64,000 bases of DNA from contig CAWDUI010000055.1 in assembly GCA_963805445.1 (NCBI GenBank), positions 433,646 to 497,645 of the forward strand, given 5' to 3'. This DNA is from JAENVT01 sp963805445. GTDB taxonomy: Bacteria; Actinomycetota; Acidimicrobiia; Acidimicrobiales; Ilumatobacteraceae. The notes beneath the pieces were generated by a model, which worked only from the letters and a program-made list of their open reading frames with translations, had not been told where the DNA came from and made no database searches. This document shows, piece by piece, positions 1 through 11,452 of the stretch. The translations under genes were made by a program, and so were the position numbers. How positions within the stretch are numbered: the first letter of the stretch is position 1; each line of letters opens with the position of its first letter.

Positions 1-527
1 TTTGTGGGGTTGGCGCCGAGTATCACCAAGCCGCAGGCCGCAGCATCGGAGATGCTGTCGATCAAGGTGTTGGGGCCGCGTCCGGCCTGGCGGGTGTCGA
101 CGATCTCGATGGCGGGAAGCACGAAGTCGGTGGCCCTGATCACGTCGGCGACGTTGACCGCAGGCCCGCGCAGCGGCTCTTTCAGCACGAAGGCCAACTC
201 GACTTCGACGAGCGGTCGGTTCATGGTGCTGCGCGGCACGATGCCGCCCTCCAGCACGAACCAGTTGTCGAACATCGTTCCGTAGTCGGGCTCGGTGGCG
301 TTGGTGAGGGCCCGCATCGCCTTCGATGTCAAACCGATCTTGTGGCCTTTGATCACCCTGCCCGCGGCAACCTTCAGGTCGGTGACCGCCTGGGAGATGG
401 CGTAGGCATCGCCGATGTCGGCAGTCGGGTAGGTCTCGGAGATCGGGGTGATCGGGATGTTGTCGAGCTCGGCCTGAAAGAGCGCCTGAGCTGCGGTTGC
501 GACGTCTGAAGCGGAGAGGTGAGGCAC
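1..527 (-). CDS. 2-oxo-hept-4-ene-1,7-dioate hydratase-like protein (HpaH/MhpD family), 3' end outside window
   Basis: Translating the minus strand from a GTG at 527 gives about 175 residues without a stop to the window edge. The protein has KIGLTSKAM, EPDYGTMFDNWF, VEVELAFVL, LPAIEIVDTR and ISDAAACG, the conserved blocks of the fumarylacetoacetase-fold hydratases that act on 2-oxo-dienoates in aromatic meta-cleavage pathways (HpaH, MhpD, XylJ). The glutamates in VEVELAF are the expected metal ligands. Full-length members are about 260 residues, so about one third is missing. Substrate cannot be told apart within the family; the GLTSKAM and EPDYG blocks lean towards HpaH. The start is the first plausible codon after the intergenic region; no clear ribosome binding site is visible. 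Confidence 0.8.
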   Translation of the reverse strand, partial: MPHLSASDVATAAQALFQAELDNIPITPISETYPTADIGDAYAISQAVTDLKVAAGRVIKGHKIGLTSKAMRALTNATEPDYGTMFDNWFVLEGGIVPRSTMNRPLVEVELAFVLKEPLRGPAVNVADVIRATDFVLPAIEIVDTRQAGRGPNTLIDSISDAAACGLVILGANPT

Positions 528-559
528 AGCGCGAACCTACACGGTGCGTCTCCGCAGTC

Positions 560-1283
560 TCAGATGGGCGGTCCGGTCGGAGAACGTCGTTCCGTCGCCG
601 CGCCCGCCGGGACCATGCCGCGCGTTGCCATGGCGATCGCCTCCGAGCGCCCTGCGTAGCCCTTCCCGGAGCAATGGATCTGGTCGTTGGCCAGCCAGTG
701 TGGGTTCGCAGCAGCCAAGGTGGCCCAGTCGAAGATGAACATCTCTGCTAGGACGTTCGGCGGCGACGGTCTGCAAGGCGCCGTTCCACGACTCGTGCCG
801 CACCGGCTTGGCGGGGAGGTAGATGTTGACCCACAAGACACGGTGGCCGGGTCCGATGCGATCCATCATCAGGCGGATCATGTCGGGCTGCTTGGCCTTG
901 GAGTAGAGGCCGGCGTCGTTGGTGCCGAGTGCCACGACCCACAGCACAGAGTCGCCCGCCGTCGACCGAATGGCGTCGACCGCGGTCAGGCCCGTGTGCT
1001 TGTCGGACCTCACCTTGGTGCGGATGCCGCGACTGCCGTGGGCGTCGATGGTCGATCGTGCCCAACCCGCACCGGACAGTGCACCCGGCTGATATGGCAT
1101 GGTGCCGATGGTCAGCGAATCACCGATCACCGAGACCCGCGTTGCGGCGGTGTTCAGCGCAGACGCCTCGACGCGGCTCGAGCCGAGCAGTTCGAGCGCT
1201 GCCGCAGAACCGCAGGCAGCCAACAGCCCGGCGGCGAGCACCTGTCGACGAGTCGACAGAAATGGGGGCGAGGTTGGTGACAT
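560..1283 (-). CDS. Tat-exported SGNH/GDSL-type hydrolase, frameshifted
   Basis: The N-terminus STRRQVLAAGLLAACG is a twin-arginine signal followed by a hydrophobic stretch, so the enzyme is predicted to be exported folded. Catalytic blocks of SGNH esterases follow: VIGDSLTIG (nucleophile Ser56), ALGTND (block III Asn122) and, in a second reading frame, NDQIHCSGKGY with the catalytic Asp/His of block V. The frame changes near position 757, between QTVAAER and NVLAEMFIFDW. The joined product is about 240 residues, normal for the family. Because both halves are conserved on either side of the break, an assembly indel is more likely than a dead gene. Substrate unknown; related proteins are lipases or acetylesterases of cell-wall glycans. 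Confidence 0.7.
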
Positions 1284-1358
1284 GTGCTTCGGAGGCTGCG
1301 GCCCCCATCCCCGGCGGCCGCAAAGTCCAGTGATCTTTCAGTAAGGGGTTGCCCAACC

Positions 1359-4300
1359 CTAGATGCAGCATCCCTTGGAGCGGTCGCGCCATCGGGTCAT
1401 TTTTCGATGCCGAGCCGCAAGCAGCATCGCCAAGCCGCCAGCCACGAGCATCACCGCAGGTACGAGGACCCGAAGCACCTCGCTCCCGGCGACGGGGATC
1501 CAGCCGACGATCCCCGGGGCGACCACGAAACCGTCGATGTCGACGGCTCGGTTGTCGCCGGGGGCCCGATCGATCAGGCCGTCGAGCAGCGCGACCGTGG
1601 CCACATGCGTGAGAGTGCCGGTCGCATCGGCGGCGATCAGCCCGGTGACCTCGATCGTCACGGTCCCACCCTCTGGGCACCGGCGGCCCGCTCCACACCT
1701 CGGTCGCCAGGTCGTAGGTGCCGACGGAGGTGCGGTACGTCACGTTCGACAGCTGGCGTGGCAAGACCCCGCTGACCGTGAAGTGACCGACCGTGACCCG
1801 CCCGAGATTGGTGATGGTCAGTTGCCACGTCGACGTCGTGCCGGGCGTCGACATCGCTGTGCCGTTCGAGTTCGTGATGGCCAGGTCCAGCGTGTTGTCG
1901 ATGAGATCGTGATCCATGGCGATGTTGTTCGCCGGCGTCGGATCGGCCCCGCCGGTGCCGTCATCGCCGACCACGGCCACGTTGTCGAGCCCGACGCTCG
2001 ACGATGCGCCCGCCCCGGCCACGACGAAGGTGACCATCTGCGTCAGCGTCGCACCGCCCGCCAGGAACGTAGACGGCCACGTCACCTGGCCGGGCGACAA
2101 CCAACGGATCGCCGGTCGATGCAACGAACTCGCCGCCGGCCGGAAGCCTGTCGGTCACGACCACGCCGCTGGCATCTTGATCCCCGACGTTGCTGATCGT
2201 CAACGTGTAGATCAACGGTGTCGCCGGGCGACACGTCGGTCCGGCCATCGGATTTCGTCACGACGAGGTCGGGCCGGGCGTCGAGCGCGTCGGTGTCGAC
2301 CGCCGGTGGCGGACCCGGCCCGGCAACTGTGGTGTCGACGACCCGCGCCGTGGTGGTCAACTGCTCGACGCCTGCAGGTGCTGGGGCGTCGACTGCGACG
2401 ACCAGCGACACCACGACAGTTCCAGCACCCGCCAGATCGAAGAGCGGCCATGTCACGACACCATCGAGATACTCGCCCGCCTCGACGATGCCGGTGCCGG
2501 GCGCGTCGACGAACGTGACACCGATCGGCAGCGCGTCGGTCAGGCGCGCACTCACGGGTCGAGAGCCCGCATTCGAGATCGTCAACCGGTAGGTCAGCGT
2601 GGCCTCCGGTGCCGTCGCGTCGACACCATCCGTCACGGTGATGGTCAAACCGGAGTCGGCAACCACGGTGTCGTTGTCGCGGGCGATGTTGTCGAGGGGG
2701 TTCTCGTCGGGACCATTGGTGGCATCGTCGGTCGCCGTGGCGTCGTTGACGACCGACTCGCGGGCGGTGTCAACCGGATCGGTCACGGTGAAGCCGGCGG
2801 AGAAGTGAGCGTCGGCGCCAGCCGCCAGGTCGAACGCCGGCCAGGCGATCACTCCGTCCGTCGGCGTTCCGCCCGGTGCGGCGAGCAACAGGGTTCCGTC
2901 GGGGATGGTGTCGGTGACGACGACACCCGTTGCGTCTTGGGTACCGGCGTTGCGGACAGCGATCGCGTAGGCGACGATGTCGCCGGCGCGTACCACCAAC
3001 ACGTCGTCGGTCACGGTGACCACGAGGTCGGGCGCGGCCTCCAGCATGTCGGTATCGAGAGCGGTGTTGTCGTCAGGCGTCGCGTCGATTCCGCTGATGC
3101 CATCGTCGGCGACCGCGACAGAGTTGACCAGTTCGTCGCGACCGGCGATTGCCGGCGAGTCGACGCTCACGCTCACGGTCACCGTGCGGGATCCTCCGGC
3201 GTGCAGGTCGCCGATGTTCCACACGACGTGGCCGCTTGCGAACGTCCCGGCCTCCGCATCAACCCCATCTGCCGAGACGAACGTCGTGCCGGGCGGAATC
3301 GTGTCGTCGACGGTGACTCCCGACGCATCCTGCGGCCCGGCGTTGGTGACGACGATCGAATAGGTCAGCGTCGTCCCTGGCGCGGCGGCTGCCAGCCCAT
3401 CGGATTGCGTGACACGCAGGTCGGGCACGGCAGTCAGGTCGTCACGATCTTCGGCGGCGTTGTTGGCGGGCGTGGTGTCGACTCCGTTGAACCCGTCATC
3501 GTCGACTGCGATCAGATTGACCAGCTGTTCGCGGCCTGCCGCTGCGGGGGCGTCGACGGTCACGAGCAGGCTCAACGCCACGGTCGTGCCGCCGCCTTCC
3601 AGCAAGCCGACATCCCAGTACACACTTCCGTCGACGAGCACGCCGATGCCGTGGCCCGTGTCGGGCGCCGTCGCGAAGGTCGTGCCAGGTGGGATGATGT
3701 CGGTCACCTCAACGCCCGACGCCTCGATGTTGCCGTCGTTGGTCACCGAGATCGCATACGTCAACGTCGACCCGGGCGCCGCCGCGGTCACGCCATCGGT
3801 CTTCCTGACAGCGAGGTCGACGAAGTAGCCGACCAGCCCGACCTCGACCGTTGCTGTGTTGTTCTCCGGAGTCGGGTCCGATCCATTGCCGCCGCCGTCG
3901 GTGACCGTCGCGGTGTTGGTCACGACATGGCTTCCTGCCGGCATCGGATCAGCGACGGATGCGGCGAAGTCGAATTCCTTCGACCCGCCAACCGCAAGCA
4001 GCGCCACGATCCAGGTGTACCCACCCGTGTCGCAGTTCGTCGCGGTCGGTGTCTCGCTCCCGCACAATGCCGTCGCCCCGAGCGGCAGTGGATCGTCGAC
4101 GATCACATCGGTGGCGTCGCGTGTGCCGGTGTTGGTCACGGTGACCCTGTAGGTGATCGTGCCACCCGGCTGCACGGTCGAATCCGCCGTCTGCTTCGAG
4201 ATCACCAGATCCGGTGCTGCATCGATCGCATCGGTGTCGGTCGCGGTGTTGTCGCCAGGCGTCAGGTCCGCGCCGTTCACGCCATCGTCCATCACGTGGA

Positions 4301-7300
4301 CCGTGTTGATGATCGAGTTCAAGGCGGCCGGTACCGGAGTGACGACCGTGCCGTTGATCGTCAGCGTCGCCACGGCACCGCCGCCGGCCAGAACCGACAC
4401 GGTGGTCGACACCACCGCGTCGGTGATCGAGCACGCAGCCTCGAACGAGCCACTGCCGTTGGCACACCCCGTGAGGACGAAACCGACGGGCAGGGTGTCG
4501 GTGATCAACACGTTCGTCGCGCCGATGTCGCCACTGTTGACGACCGTCACGAGGTACGACGACGCCGCGCCGGCACCCAGCGACGCGACGCCATCGTTCT
4601 TGGTCACGCTCACGGCGGGATGAGCGGTGATCGTGTCGTTGTCGACACTCGAATTGTTGGCCGGCGTGGGATCGGCCCCGTTGGAACCATCGTCGGCAAC
4701 GCCGACCTGGTCGAGGTACGAGGTCGTACCGGCCAGCGCCGGATCGTCGACGCGAATGGTGATGGTGCACGACGCCGTCGTGCCGTTGACGATGGTCCCG
4801 ATCTCGACGACCTGCGTGGTCGCCGTGGTGGCGCCGCTCAACAGGCACGGGTCGGCGACGGAAACGAAGGTCGTACCGGTCGGCAGCGTGTTGGTCAGCA
4901 CGACGTTGGCGGCCGGTGCACCGCCGGTGTTGGAGGTGACCACGACGTAGTCGAGCGTCGAGCCGGGCGCCGCGGCGCTGACGCCATCCGACACACTGAC
5001 CGTGAGATCCGGCGTGACCACGCCGAGAACTGCCGTCGCCTCGCTGGCCGGTTCGACGCGTTCACCGGCGACTGCACCGTCGCGAGTGGTGGTCACGACC
5101 GACGCCGTGTTGGCGATCGTGTCGCCGTCGACGCTCGACGCCAGGATCGCCACGGTGAACTCGAACGTCACGATCGTGCCGGTGGAAATTGCGATGCCCG
5201 GATCCGCTGTCCAGCGCAACGCGTCTCCCGCCCGTGCAAAGGTCCAGCCGACGGGCATCGCTGTCGGCAGCACACTTGTGGCGTCCAGGTGCGCGTCGAG
5301 GGTGTCGGCCACCACCGTGTCGAAGCCGTCGGACAAGCCGGCGTTCTGGATCGTGACCGTCACGGTCAGCGTCGACCCCGGGGTCACCGCGTGCGGCGCG
5401 AACGCCGTGGCGATGTCGAGGTGCGGTTCGACGACGGCGACGCCGACCACGTTCGAGCCGATCAGCACACCGCCGGGCAGCTGCACGGCGGCGACGTTCT
5501 CGAGCACCGTGCTCGGGCCGCCGCCGGCATTGCCGGGCACGTCGGCGATCACGCCGTCGAACCGGACGAGGAACGAGTTGTTGTTCGTATCGTTGTCGCT
5601 GGTGACCGTCGAGGCGCCGACCAGCAACGTGACCGTGTCTGTGGTGTCGACCGTCGACGCCGAGAAGACCTGTGCACCGAGGATGCCGGAGAAGTCGGCG
5701 GGGAGCTCGCCGGCGCGATGCTGCGGCCTCGGTGATCACCATGGGCGTTCCCGTGTAGCGAACCCCCACGGGCAGCGCATCGGTGACCACGAACCCGCTG
5801 TTCGCGCCTTCCGGCAGGGTCACCACGAGCTGGTAGGTACCGACTTCGCCGATCGTCAGGCTGGTGCCCGCGGTGAACGGGTCGTCGGTGGCAAACAGGG
5901 CTTTGACGAGTTCCGGGCCCGCCACCGACACCGTTGCCGACGCCGCGGTGCGATAGTCGTTGAGCGCGCCGACACCATCGGCCCCGGTGCGCTCGGTGTC
6001 GTTGGTGTTGTACGGCGACGTGGTCACGGGCGAACCAGGCAGCGACGTCCACGTCGTGGTCGCGGTGCTCGTGAACACGGCCGGCGCCATCGTGTCGGGA
6101 TCGAACGCAGCCTGGTAGGTGATCCGACCGAATTGGAACGGTGTCACGGCCAGGGCGGACCACCGGGCTGTGATGGTCGTCCCATCGGTCACGAGGGTCA
6201 GCGGAGTCCTGGCGGCACCCCCTGCACTGGCCAGCGAGCCGTCGACGTACGTCATCCCGGCCGGGATCACGTCGACGGTGGTCACGTCGAAGGCGTCGGC
6301 GTCGGACAGTTCGCCCGTGTGTCGCACATCGACGACGAACGTGACGACGTCGTTGGCGTCGCCGGTCGCCGGGGTCGCCGACATCGAGCTGACCAGCACC
6401 GGTTCGACGATCGTGACGGAGGCCTGATCGATGCTTCCGTCGGACGTTTCCGAGATATGAGACGGTCGCTGTGTTGTCCTTCGTGCGGTCGATCGTGTTG
6501 CGTGCCCGCGTTGAGCACGATCGCCTGGTACACGATGACGATCGTCTCGGCGACGGTGTTGTCACGGTTGTCGTTGGTCACGTCACCGAAGCTCAACGCC
6601 GCGGTTCGGCCCGGCGCCGACAGGGCACCCCTGGCCGCAACCAGCGCTGCCGGGAAGCCCGTGGTGCTGGTGAGGGCCGGGTCGGCGGTGATCGAGTCGA
6701 TCGAGACGAACGCCTGACCCACGTCGAGCACGTCGGTCAACTCCAGGGACCGCGATGTTCCCTCGGGGATGGCCGAGACGACCTGGTATCCGACGACTTC
6801 ACCGATGGTGAGCCGATCGCCGGTGGTATGAAGACTGATTGCTCGAGGACGACGACTTCGTCGATACCGACAGCCGCCGTCGTCACGGTGGCCACCGCGG
6901 TTCGATTTCCCGCCGGCACCATCCCCACGAAGTTCGGGCCTGCCTCGGCGGCCGCGAACCACGCCAGCGTGGCGGTGTTGGCGTGCACCGTGTTCGGCAC
7001 CGCCGTTGCCTCGACCTCGAGCTCGTAGGTGATCACGGCCACGTTGCTGCCGGAGGTGTTGCGGACGCCGCCGGTCGTGCCGGCGCTCAGCGCTCCGGTC
7101 GCGCCGTCGGTCAGCGTGATCGTTCCCGTCTGATCTCCGCCCGTGCCCGCAGCGGCGACGAATGCACCGGTCGCCACGCTCGCCAAGGCGTTCCCCGCGC
7201 CATCGGCAACGTGCAACCGGATTCCTCCGGCGGGCACGGCCAAGCCGTCGGGGAACGTGTCGTCGATGGCCACATCGAAGGCGCCACCGGCCCCCGACCC

Positions 7301-9731
7301 GGTGTTCTCGACGACGATCGCGAAGCGCACGAGGTCCGCGGCGTCGACGTTGTCTACGTCGGCATCGGGCGCGCCTCCATCCAGCGCCGCGCTGGTCACG
7401 ATCCCGGAGAAGCCGGGCGCAATCGCGCTGGGGCCGGGCTCGAACCAGGTGACCCCGGCCGGGTCACGCGTTTCGGTGATGGTCAGCCCGCCGGCGTTCG
7501 CGTTGCCGGCGCCGATCACACCCTTGGCGATGTCGAGCACTGGTTCGGTCAGCACGAGTTGCCCGATGCTGGTCGCCGACGCGGCGAGGCCGAACGAGTT
7601 GGCGGAACGCTTCACCACTTGGCTGGTCACGATCACGCCATCGTGGAATGCCGATGCCGTGACCCCGACGGTCAGCAGCAGATCGATCTCCGACGGGCTG
7701 TTCGCCGGGTCGTCGTGCGTGGCGTAGTTGAACGTGATCAGGCCCGACACGACGTCCGTGGTGACCGTTGGGTCGGGCGCGGCACCGGTGTTGTGCAGCG
7801 TGTCGGCCGGGCCGTAGCAGGCGCTGTTCAATGCGGGCGTGGTGCACGTGGCGATGACGGCGGAGCTCGAGAAGCCGGCGACGGTGAAGACCGGCAGCGG
7901 TACGACGTCGGTCAGCGTCAGGGCTTCGAAGTCGCTCGATGGTGACGACGTCTGGATCCGGTACGTGACCACGTCGTCGGCGCCCACCGTCGTGAACGGG
8001 CCGATCACCCCGTTCTTGGCGTACGGGGTCAGGCTGACCGGCGTCGTCTCGATGACCCGCGAGGTCGTCGACGTGTCCACTTCGGTCGCAGCCAGCGATG
8101 CGCCGGACACGTCGTACAGGACCGCGGTCACGGAGGCGACGCTGTCGACATGGTCGCCTTCGTCGATCGACACGTCGCTCGCCGTACACGCGTAGGCATC
8201 CGAGACCAGCGCGTCGAACCGCACCTCGAAGGTGGCCGCGCCGTTGCCGGGAGTCGCGTGCACGAGCCCACCCACCACGATCGGGGAGGATCCGGCCCGC
8301 ACCAGCGCTTGCGACAATCGAAGCGTGATCGTCGTCGTGCCGTTGCCGCACGCAGTGCGCGCAGCCGTGTCGGTGGTGACGTCGACGGCATCGAACACGC
8401 CGGCGGAGGTGATGGTCTCCGACGTCGACGTGAACGTCGCACTTCCATCGACGAACGTCTGGCCGTCGCCCAACACATCGGTCAGCACGAGATCGCCGGC
8501 CGAGAAGAAGTCCGAGACCTGCCCGGCGATGGTGTACGAGAGCGTGTCACCGGCGGTGAACGCTGCCGAGCCGGCGTTGTTGGTGATCGTCGAGGTCTGC
8601 TGGATCGCGATCGACTTGGCGATCACGGTGTGGTTGTCGCCCGTGTTCGGGTTCAGCGTCGTCGTCGTGGTCGGGTCCCGCGTGTCAGCGGGCTTGTAGG
8701 TGAGCACCAGCGACGCATCGTTGACCGTTGCCACATCGTCGCCCGTCGCCGCGGCGACGATCGCTGCGCCGGCGGCATCGAGCACGCGGCACCAGGAACG
8801 AGTAGCGAACCGAGACGTCGCTCGGCGCCAGCTCCGCCCGTGATCGGGCCCCACTGGCGCGTCATCGTCCCACCGGGAACGGTGGTCGACGGGTTGCCGA
8901 TCGACACCGGCGGCGGCGTCACCGAGGTGACGGCGACGAACTGGTGAGAGGTCGGGAGCGCGTCGTTGATGCGCACCGACGAGAACACGACCGAGTTCGG
9001 GAGGTCGGCGCTCACCAGGTAGCGCTGGGTGAAGTTGGGTCCGGTCGCCGTCTCGTCTTCGAAGCCCTCATACGTGGTGGTGATTCGGGCGATCTGCGGC
9101 ACGACGAACGCCGTGACCGCAGCCCCGACGATCACACCCGACCCCGCCGGCGAGTCCCCGAGCGCGAACCCGGGCACTGCTGCGACCGAGAGGGCGGCAC
9201 CCACGTCGGCGAGGTTCGACATCGTCACCGTCGTGTCGAGCCGGGCAACCGGCTGGTTGGGTGTGAACGAGGCGAACGGCAACGGGAACACGAACAGACG
9301 AAGGCCCGAAGCGCACGTCGTGCCCACCTTGGTCAGCGGGTGTGCCATCGATGCACCGCTGCATGGTGTGCCGGCCGCGACGACTGCCGCGACCGGCGAG
9401 CCCAGCAGCGACATCGAGGCCAGCGCCAGCCCGTCGTCGAGGCAAGGGCCCGAGCGCCGTCGGCGCCGGCCGTGTTGATCAAGATGTCGACGTACGGCCC
9501 GTAGCCGACGCTGGATGGGTCAGTGTTGTCGAACGTGACCACCAAGGTCGACGCTTCGCCGAGCAGCGGCGCAACCGCCGGTGCAGTCACCGTCGCGGTC
9601 GCAACCGGCCCGACCGCCAACACCGTGGCCGGTGGCCCGATGACCGCGATCGTGCCGGCGAGGAAGGCAACGGTCGCCAGCACTCGCCACACCGACCGAT
9701 GTCGGTGCCCGTCCCGCTGTCGTGTGTTCAC
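1359..9731 (-). CDS. Giant secreted DUF11-repeat surface protein, multiple frameshifts
   Basis: About 2,790 residues can be followed through at least nine frame changes (near 9440, 8810, 6840, 6500, 6440, 5725, 2210, 2085 and 1665). The N-terminus has a signal peptide (RVLATVAFLAGTIAVIG). From about 5.5 kb down to 1.7 kb about ten DUF11 (TIGR01451) repeats occur; each opens like PDLVVTKSDG, contains TYxxxVTNxGxxxAxxVxVTDxxPxGTTF and ends in a linker like DDGxNGxDxTPxNN. The C-terminus is WIPVAGSEVLRV, a membrane helix and RHRK, resembling a degenerate cell-wall sorting signal. Such proteins are wall-associated stalks or adhesins. The GTG at 9731 has AGAGAGACGG upstream; an ATG at 9761 is possible. 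Shared DUF11 content with PknB (15.6-18 kb) is notable. Confidence 0.75.
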
Positions 9732-9962
9732 ACCCGTCTCTCTCTGATGAGCCGCGTGCAACAGCGATTGCCGTCGTCCGACTCGGTCCCGCTAGCACCC
9801 GAGTGACCGTGCTTGACACCTGCCCTGCAACACTCTGAGTGACCGCGTTATTACGGTCAGCAAGGTACGGAGCGGGCCGCGACAACGCGCAGGCCCAACG
9901 TCCCGATGATCCGAAGTGGTCGACGGAGGCCGCTCGACCGAGCCCCCACATGCCAACAAGCG

Positions 9963-10045
9963 TGGGCGAGGGGGGACTTGAACCCCCACAACCTTTCGAT
10001 TACTAGCACCTGAAGCTAGCGCGTCTGCCATTTCGCCACTCGCCC
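9963..10045 (-). tRNA. tRNA-Leu (anticodon CAG)
   Basis: The minus strand folds as a class II tRNA of 83 nt: acceptor arms GGGCGAG and CTCGCCC with discriminator A, anticodon arm CTAGC-TTCAGGT-GCTAG (anticodon CAG), a long variable arm, and T-arm GGGGGTTCAAGTCCCCC. CCA is not encoded (next bases CG). A leucine tRNA beside fhaA is also found in mycobacteria, which supports the syntenic reading of this cluster. Confidence 0.95.
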
Positions 10046-10260
10046 GAGTAGAGGCACACACGCTAGCAATCGCCACCCTCACCCCCAACCCGATTCGGTC
10101 GGGCGCGGAACAGGTACGGGCACTACCGAGAAGCCGCCCGACCAGTCTCCACGGGCGAGGTATGAGTAGTGGGAGTACCGGAATCGCGCCCGACGACGTG
10201 GGGCTGCGCGGGTGAGCGAACGCGAACGGTGTCTCGGCGCCACTACCCTGTCGCCAAGTT

Positions 10261-10919
10261 ATGGGATTGCAATCGTTCGAGCGGTCGCTAGAGCGTATGG
10301 TCGAGGGCGTGTTCTCACGTGGTTCTCATTCCAGCATTCGTCCGGTCGAGCTCGGCCGGCGCCTTTGCGCGAGATGGACGACAATCGCAGCGTCGACGTC
10401 AAGGGCCGGCGAATCGTCCCCAACGATTTCAGCTTCCAGCTGAGCGGCAAAGATCACGCAGGGTTCGCCGACATCGACGAGGCGTTGAACAACGAGTTGT
10501 GCGAGACGGCTCTCGAGTACGCCCGCGCCGAAGGGTTCCATTTCATGGGCCCGGTCCGGGTCGTCATGACGGTCGACAACAGCCTCAAGCCGGGCCGCTT
10601 CACGGTCTCGTCGCGACTGCGCGAAGCCGGTTCCGGTGGCGCAGCCACGTTGGTCCTGCCTTCGGGCGAGCGCGTCGCGTTGAGCGATCGACTCGTCACC
10701 ATCGGCCGGCTGCCCGACTGCACGATCGCCCTGCCCGACGCCAACGTCAGCCGCAGGCACACCGAGGTCCATCACCGCGGCAACGCGTTCGTCATCGTCG
10801 ATCTCGGCTCCACCAACGGCACGAAGATCAACGGAACCCGCATCGACGGTGAACGAACATTGACCGACGGCGACATCGTGAGCGTGGGGAGCACGCACCT
10901 GCGCTTCGAGGCAACGTGA
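10261..10919 (+). CDS. fhaA: FhaA-like FHA-domain protein (DUF3662 + FHA), one frameshift
   Basis: The start at 10261 gives MGLQSFERSLERMVEGVFSR and PVELGRRL, the conserved N-terminus of actinobacterial FhaA (DUF3662). The frame must change near 10367, after which EMDDNRSV, GRRIVPNDFSF and, at the C-terminus, the FHA domain follow (ITIGRLPDC, NVSRRHTEV, DLGSTNGTKING). About 219 residues in all, much shorter than the mycobacterial protein because the linker is short. FHA domains bind phosphothreonine peptides; in mycobacteria FhaA binds the phosphorylated pseudokinase region of MviN and modulates peptidoglycan synthesis. Its stop overlaps the fhaB start (GTGA). The break is probably a missing base. 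Confidence 0.85.
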
Positions 10920-11452
10920 TCTCAGCCGCAACCGAGCCGCTGCTCGGCATTCTCAAGTACGTTCTGCTGGCGCTCCTGTACTTGTTCTTCGCCAGGGTGT
11001 TGTGGGCGGTGTGGAGCGAGGTGCGTGGGCCGCGGACCGGGGTTGCGCAGTCACAGGCGGGCGTCTCCGCCAATGACCCGACCATGGCTGCGCCATCACC
11101 GGTCGTCCCGGCGTTGAAGCACGGCAAGCGTGCGACCCACGCTCCGAAGGGCCGCCGTGGCAACGTCGGTCGCCTGGTGATCATCGAACCGAAGGCCACC
11201 CGCGGCGCGGTGTTCGCCCTGGGGAACGAGATAACGATCGGGCGCGCTGCGACCTGCACGATCGGCATGGGCGACGATACGTTCGTGTCGCAGTTGCATG
11301 CTCGTGCGTATCGCGAGGCCGGCTCGGCGATGGTCGAAGACCTGGGATCGACGAACGGCACGTACCTCAACGGCAAGCGCCTGACGACTCCCGAACGCCT
11401 CACCAAGGGCGATCGGGTGCAGATCGGCAACACCGTGTTCGAGGCCGAGTAG
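10916..11452 (+). CDS. fhaB: FhaB (FipA)-like membrane-anchored FHA protein
   Basis: 178 residues from a GTG at 10916 that overlaps the fhaA stop by four bases. One N-terminal membrane helix (ILKYVLLALLYLFFARVLW), a basic linker, and a C-terminal FHA domain with ITIGRAATC, FVSQLHARAY and EDLGSTNGTYLNG. This is the standard FhaB/FipA layout. In mycobacteria the protein links Ser/Thr kinase signalling with FtsZ/FtsQ at the septum under stress. One base of overlap with pstP downstream implies translational coupling within the fhaA-pknB operon. Confidence 0.9.
   Translation: MISAATEPLLGILKYVLLALLYLFFARVLWAVWSEVRGPRTGVAQSQAGVSANDPTMAAPSPVVPALKHGKRATHAPKGRRGNVGRLVIIEPKATRGAVFALGNEITIGRAATCTIGMGDDTFVSQLHARAYREAGSAMVEDLGSTNGTYLNGKRLTTPERLTKGDRVQIGNTVFEAE

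Noticed and set aside
2805..5735. Open frame of 976 codons on the plus strand
   Set aside because: It is antisense to the DUF11 repeats, has an Arg/Asp/Val-rich composition without domains, and arises from the GC-rich repeat coding on the other strand.
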